This document shows, one piece after another, positions 39,391-39,461 of a DNA stretch of 39,461 bases. Each line of letters starts with the position of its first letter. The first letter of the stretch is position 1. Source of the DNA: Blastococcus sp. MG754426. Its GTDB lineage: Bacteria > Actinomycetota > Actinomycetes > Mycobacteriales > Geodermatophilaceae. The stretch lies in NCBI RefSeq assembly GCF_021699055.1, contig NZ_SSXC01000035.1:1-39461 (forward strand), read 5' to 3'. Under the pieces are notes generated by a model. It was given only the letters and a program-made list of their open reading frames with translations. It was not told the origin of the DNA and did no database searches. A program made the position numbers and the translations under genes.

Positions 39391-39461
39391 GCCTCACCGA
39401 GGTCTCGGCGCCGGCCGGCGTGGTCGTGGGCCGGGTGGAGGACGTGCCGCCGGGGGAGGGG
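39387..39461 (+). CDS. nirD: Nitrite reductase small subunit (Rieske-type), 5' end only
   Basis: Twenty-five codons visible (MSLTEVSAPAGVVVGRVEDV PPGEG) before the window ends. The VVVGRVEDVPPGEG segment matches the start of NirD, whose Rieske-like domain lacks the iron-sulfur ligands in many assimilatory types. The ATG overlaps the nirB stop (ATGA), as expected for a nirBD operon. Identity rests on position plus this short match. Confidence 0.85.
   Translation, partial: MSLTEVSAPAGVVVGRVEDVPPGEG

Noticed and set aside
1-39461. CRISPR array, tRNA, rRNA, integrase or transposase
   Set aside because: No regular spaced repeats, cloverleaf-type genes, rRNA sequence or recombinase motifs were found by reading.

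Overview
The window is very GC-rich (third codon positions almost always G or C), with many GTG starts, frequent 4-base stop/start overlaps and actinobacterial gene families (ECF42 sigma factor with a DGPF partner, Sfp-type PPTase, LLM flavoprotein, assimilatory nitrate reductase next to NirBD). This points to a high-GC actinobacterium, possibly Geodermatophilaceae or a relative. The lineage is inferred from gene content and composition; no search was run.

Left region (1-12.3 kb). A secreted 5'-nucleotidase (cut by the left edge) and a secreted nuclease with calcium-binding repeats diverge from a 196-base gap. The gap carries 11-base-phased GTCAC/GTTCACC repeats that look like PhoP boxes, so the pair is probably a phosphate-scavenging unit. 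Next come a glucan module (malQ, an LLM flavoprotein and a GH13 enzyme, the last two overlapping), a small membrane protein, two tandem TauE/SafE permeases, and a universal stress protein that still overlaps the severed C-terminal tail of a TctA permease.

Central region (12.3-21.9 kb, all minus strand). Six tightly packed genes form a biosynthetic operon: sbnA, a Pls/PosA-type membrane NRPS terminal module with two tandem carrier domains, a half-condensation/adenylation/carrier protein, an Fe(II)/2-oxoglutarate oxygenase with an HxE motif, sbnB and an Sfp-type phosphopantetheinyl transferase. SbnA and SbnB make L-2,3-diaminopropionate (Dap), the adenylation protein presumably activates it, the oxygenase may hydroxylate it, and the membrane module may oligomerise, release or export the product. 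There is no complete condensation domain, no thioesterase and no NIS synthetase, so it is neither a standard NRPS line nor staphyloferrin B. The tctA scar suggests the operon landed in or replaced a tct locus. This is the best candidate for an undescribed system.

Right region (22.4-34.2 kb). Housekeeping and accessory genes: a Ski2-like helicase, a possible 43-residue protein, an SDR, mmuM, yidD, an APH-type kinase, arfB, an ECF42/DGPF sigma unit with a recognisable self-type promoter, an HSL-type esterase and a GNAT enzyme. Three small genes (an immunity-protein-like gene, a DUF1905 gene and an NTF2-like gene) each carry a one-base frameshift.

Right end (34.2-39.5 kb). An assimilatory nitrate/nitrite reduction operon: molybdopterin nitrate reductase, nirB, and the first codons of nirD. 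A second, separately startable small protein appears fused in frame to the nitrate reductase C-terminus.
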